Assembly (NCBI RefSeq): GCF_023016115.1
Contig: NZ_JALKBH010000003.1
Span: 124,001 to 188,000, forward strand
DNA length: 64,000 nucleotides
Direction: 5' to 3'
Source: Alcanivorax sp. S6407
GTDB taxonomy: Bacteria; Pseudomonadota; Gammaproteobacteria; Pseudomonadales; Alcanivoracaceae
Below the pieces are notes generated by a model. It was not told where the DNA came from. It did not search any database and worked only from the letters and a program-made list of their open reading frames with translations. Made by a program: the position numbers and the translations under genes. Shown in pieces: positions 63,514 to 64,000 of the stretch. Each line of letters begins with the position of its first letter. Position 1 is the stretch's first letter.

Positions 63514-64000
63514 TTACTTCTCGAGAATCGCTACCACACCCTGACCACCAGCAGCACACACGGAGATCAGTGCACGGCCGGAGCCTTTTTCGTTCAGCAG
63601 CTTGGCGGCGTTGGCGATGATACGGCCACCGGTGGCAGCGAACGGGTGACCGGCTGCCAGGGAAGAGCCTTTCACGTTCAGCTTGCTGCGATCGATGCTG
63701 CCCAGAACCTCTTTGCGGCCCAGGGTTTCCTTACAGAACTTCTCGTCTTCCCACATCTTCAGGGTAGACAGAACCTGGGAAGCGAAGGCTTCGTGGATTT
63801 CGTAGAAATCGAAGTCCTGCAGGGTGATGCCGGCCTTGTCCAGCATGCTCGGCACACCGTATGCCGGCGCCATCAGCAAACCTTCTTTCTTGCCGATGAA
63901 ATCCACAGCAGCGGCTTCACCCAGGGTCATGTAGGCCAGTACCGGCAGACCACGCTCTTTGGCCCACTCTTCAGACGCCAGCAGTACCGCTGAGGCACCG
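63514..64000 (-). CDS. Acetyl-CoA acyltransferase (thiolase), C-terminal part
   Basis: The gene runs off the right edge; 161 C-terminal codons are present. Thiolase motifs seen: YEIHEAFASQ (with the His of NEAF-like type), KGSSLAAGHPFAATGGR and the final catalytic Cys in ISVCAAGGQGVVAILE. It would cleave 3-ketoacyl-CoA in beta-oxidation, most like the FadI branch. The N-terminal catalytic Cys lies outside the window. Confidence 0.88.
   Translation of the reverse strand, partial: GASAVLLASEEWAKERGLPVLAYMTLGEAAAVDFIGKKEGLLMAPAYGVPSMLDKAGITLQDFDFYEIHEAFASQVLSTLKMWEDEKFCKETLGRKEVLGSIDRSKLNVKGSSLAAGHPFAATGGRIIANAAKLLNEKGSGRALISVCAAGGQGVVAILEK

Overview
The window is about 60% GC and reads as chromosome of a Pseudomonas-like marine gammaproteobacterium. 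The best guess is Alcanivorax or a close relative. This rests on the conserved order mazG, relA, rlmD, exonuclease, cysM and a divergent barA/gacS, on the many acyl-CoA genes, on a full acyclic-terpene (atu) cluster, and on dense families of short intergenic repeats. No rRNA, phage, transposase or CRISPR array was seen. The species is inference.

Layout. 1-3.1 kb (minus): the start of nadK, a cNMP-binding/rhodanese sensor protein, a coiled-coil zinc-ribbon protein and a very small acidic ORF. 3.3-3.6 kb: a tRNA-Val/tRNA-Asp transcription unit with its own promoter and terminator. 3.8-15.8 kb: the atu region, with atuR (minus) facing atuA, atuB, atuC, atuD, atuE, atuF and a terminal acyl-CoA synthetase. 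Together these genes would activate citronellate/geranylate-type acids, dehydrogenate them, carboxylate geranyl-CoA and hydrate the product. 16.2-23.8 kb (minus): a porin, mazG, relA, rlmD, a PolB-like exonuclease and cysM. 24-34.5 kb: barA/gacS, mnmH, two adjacent acyl-CoA dehydrogenases that may form a mixed enzyme, a diguanylate cyclase, and an ArsR/membrane-protein pair divergent from an Old Yellow Enzyme.

34.6-54.5 kb (minus) is one long Tad/Flp pilus locus. In transcription order it holds flp, a TadG-like protein, a lipoprotein, a periplasmic thioredoxin-fold protein, a 1692-residue Rhs/YD-repeat protein, a translationally coupled lipoprotein, a TadE-like protein, a secreted protein, a second Flp-like pilin, rcpC, rcpA, an FHA-domain tadA, tadB, tadC, a DUF192 protein, a TPR lipoprotein, tadE and a DUF4892/OmpA protein. 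A large Rhs protein with an AT-rich C-terminal tip inside a pilus operon is the most unusual coding feature. No TadZ/CpaE and no prepilin peptidase gene lies in the window.

54.8-64 kb: a small secreted protein, a FadH-type 2,4-dienoyl-CoA reductase divergent from a TetR gene, a molybdopterin oxidoreductase, an exported alpha/beta hydrolase divergent from a LuxR-type regulator, and the C-terminal part of a thiolase.

The strongest non-coding signal is a set of intergenic elements whose arms are runs of degenerate 7-bp units. They usually occur as inverted pairs around a 10-130 bp core. At least five unrelated 7-bp vocabularies are used (AGTTAAC-, CAAGCTT-, GCGTGAA-, CTGACGC- and CGAGTTT-like), with one further family of period 9. 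They sit between genes throughout the window except in the 34.6-57.6 kb block, and one pair is nested inside a Pseudomonas-type REP inverted repeat.
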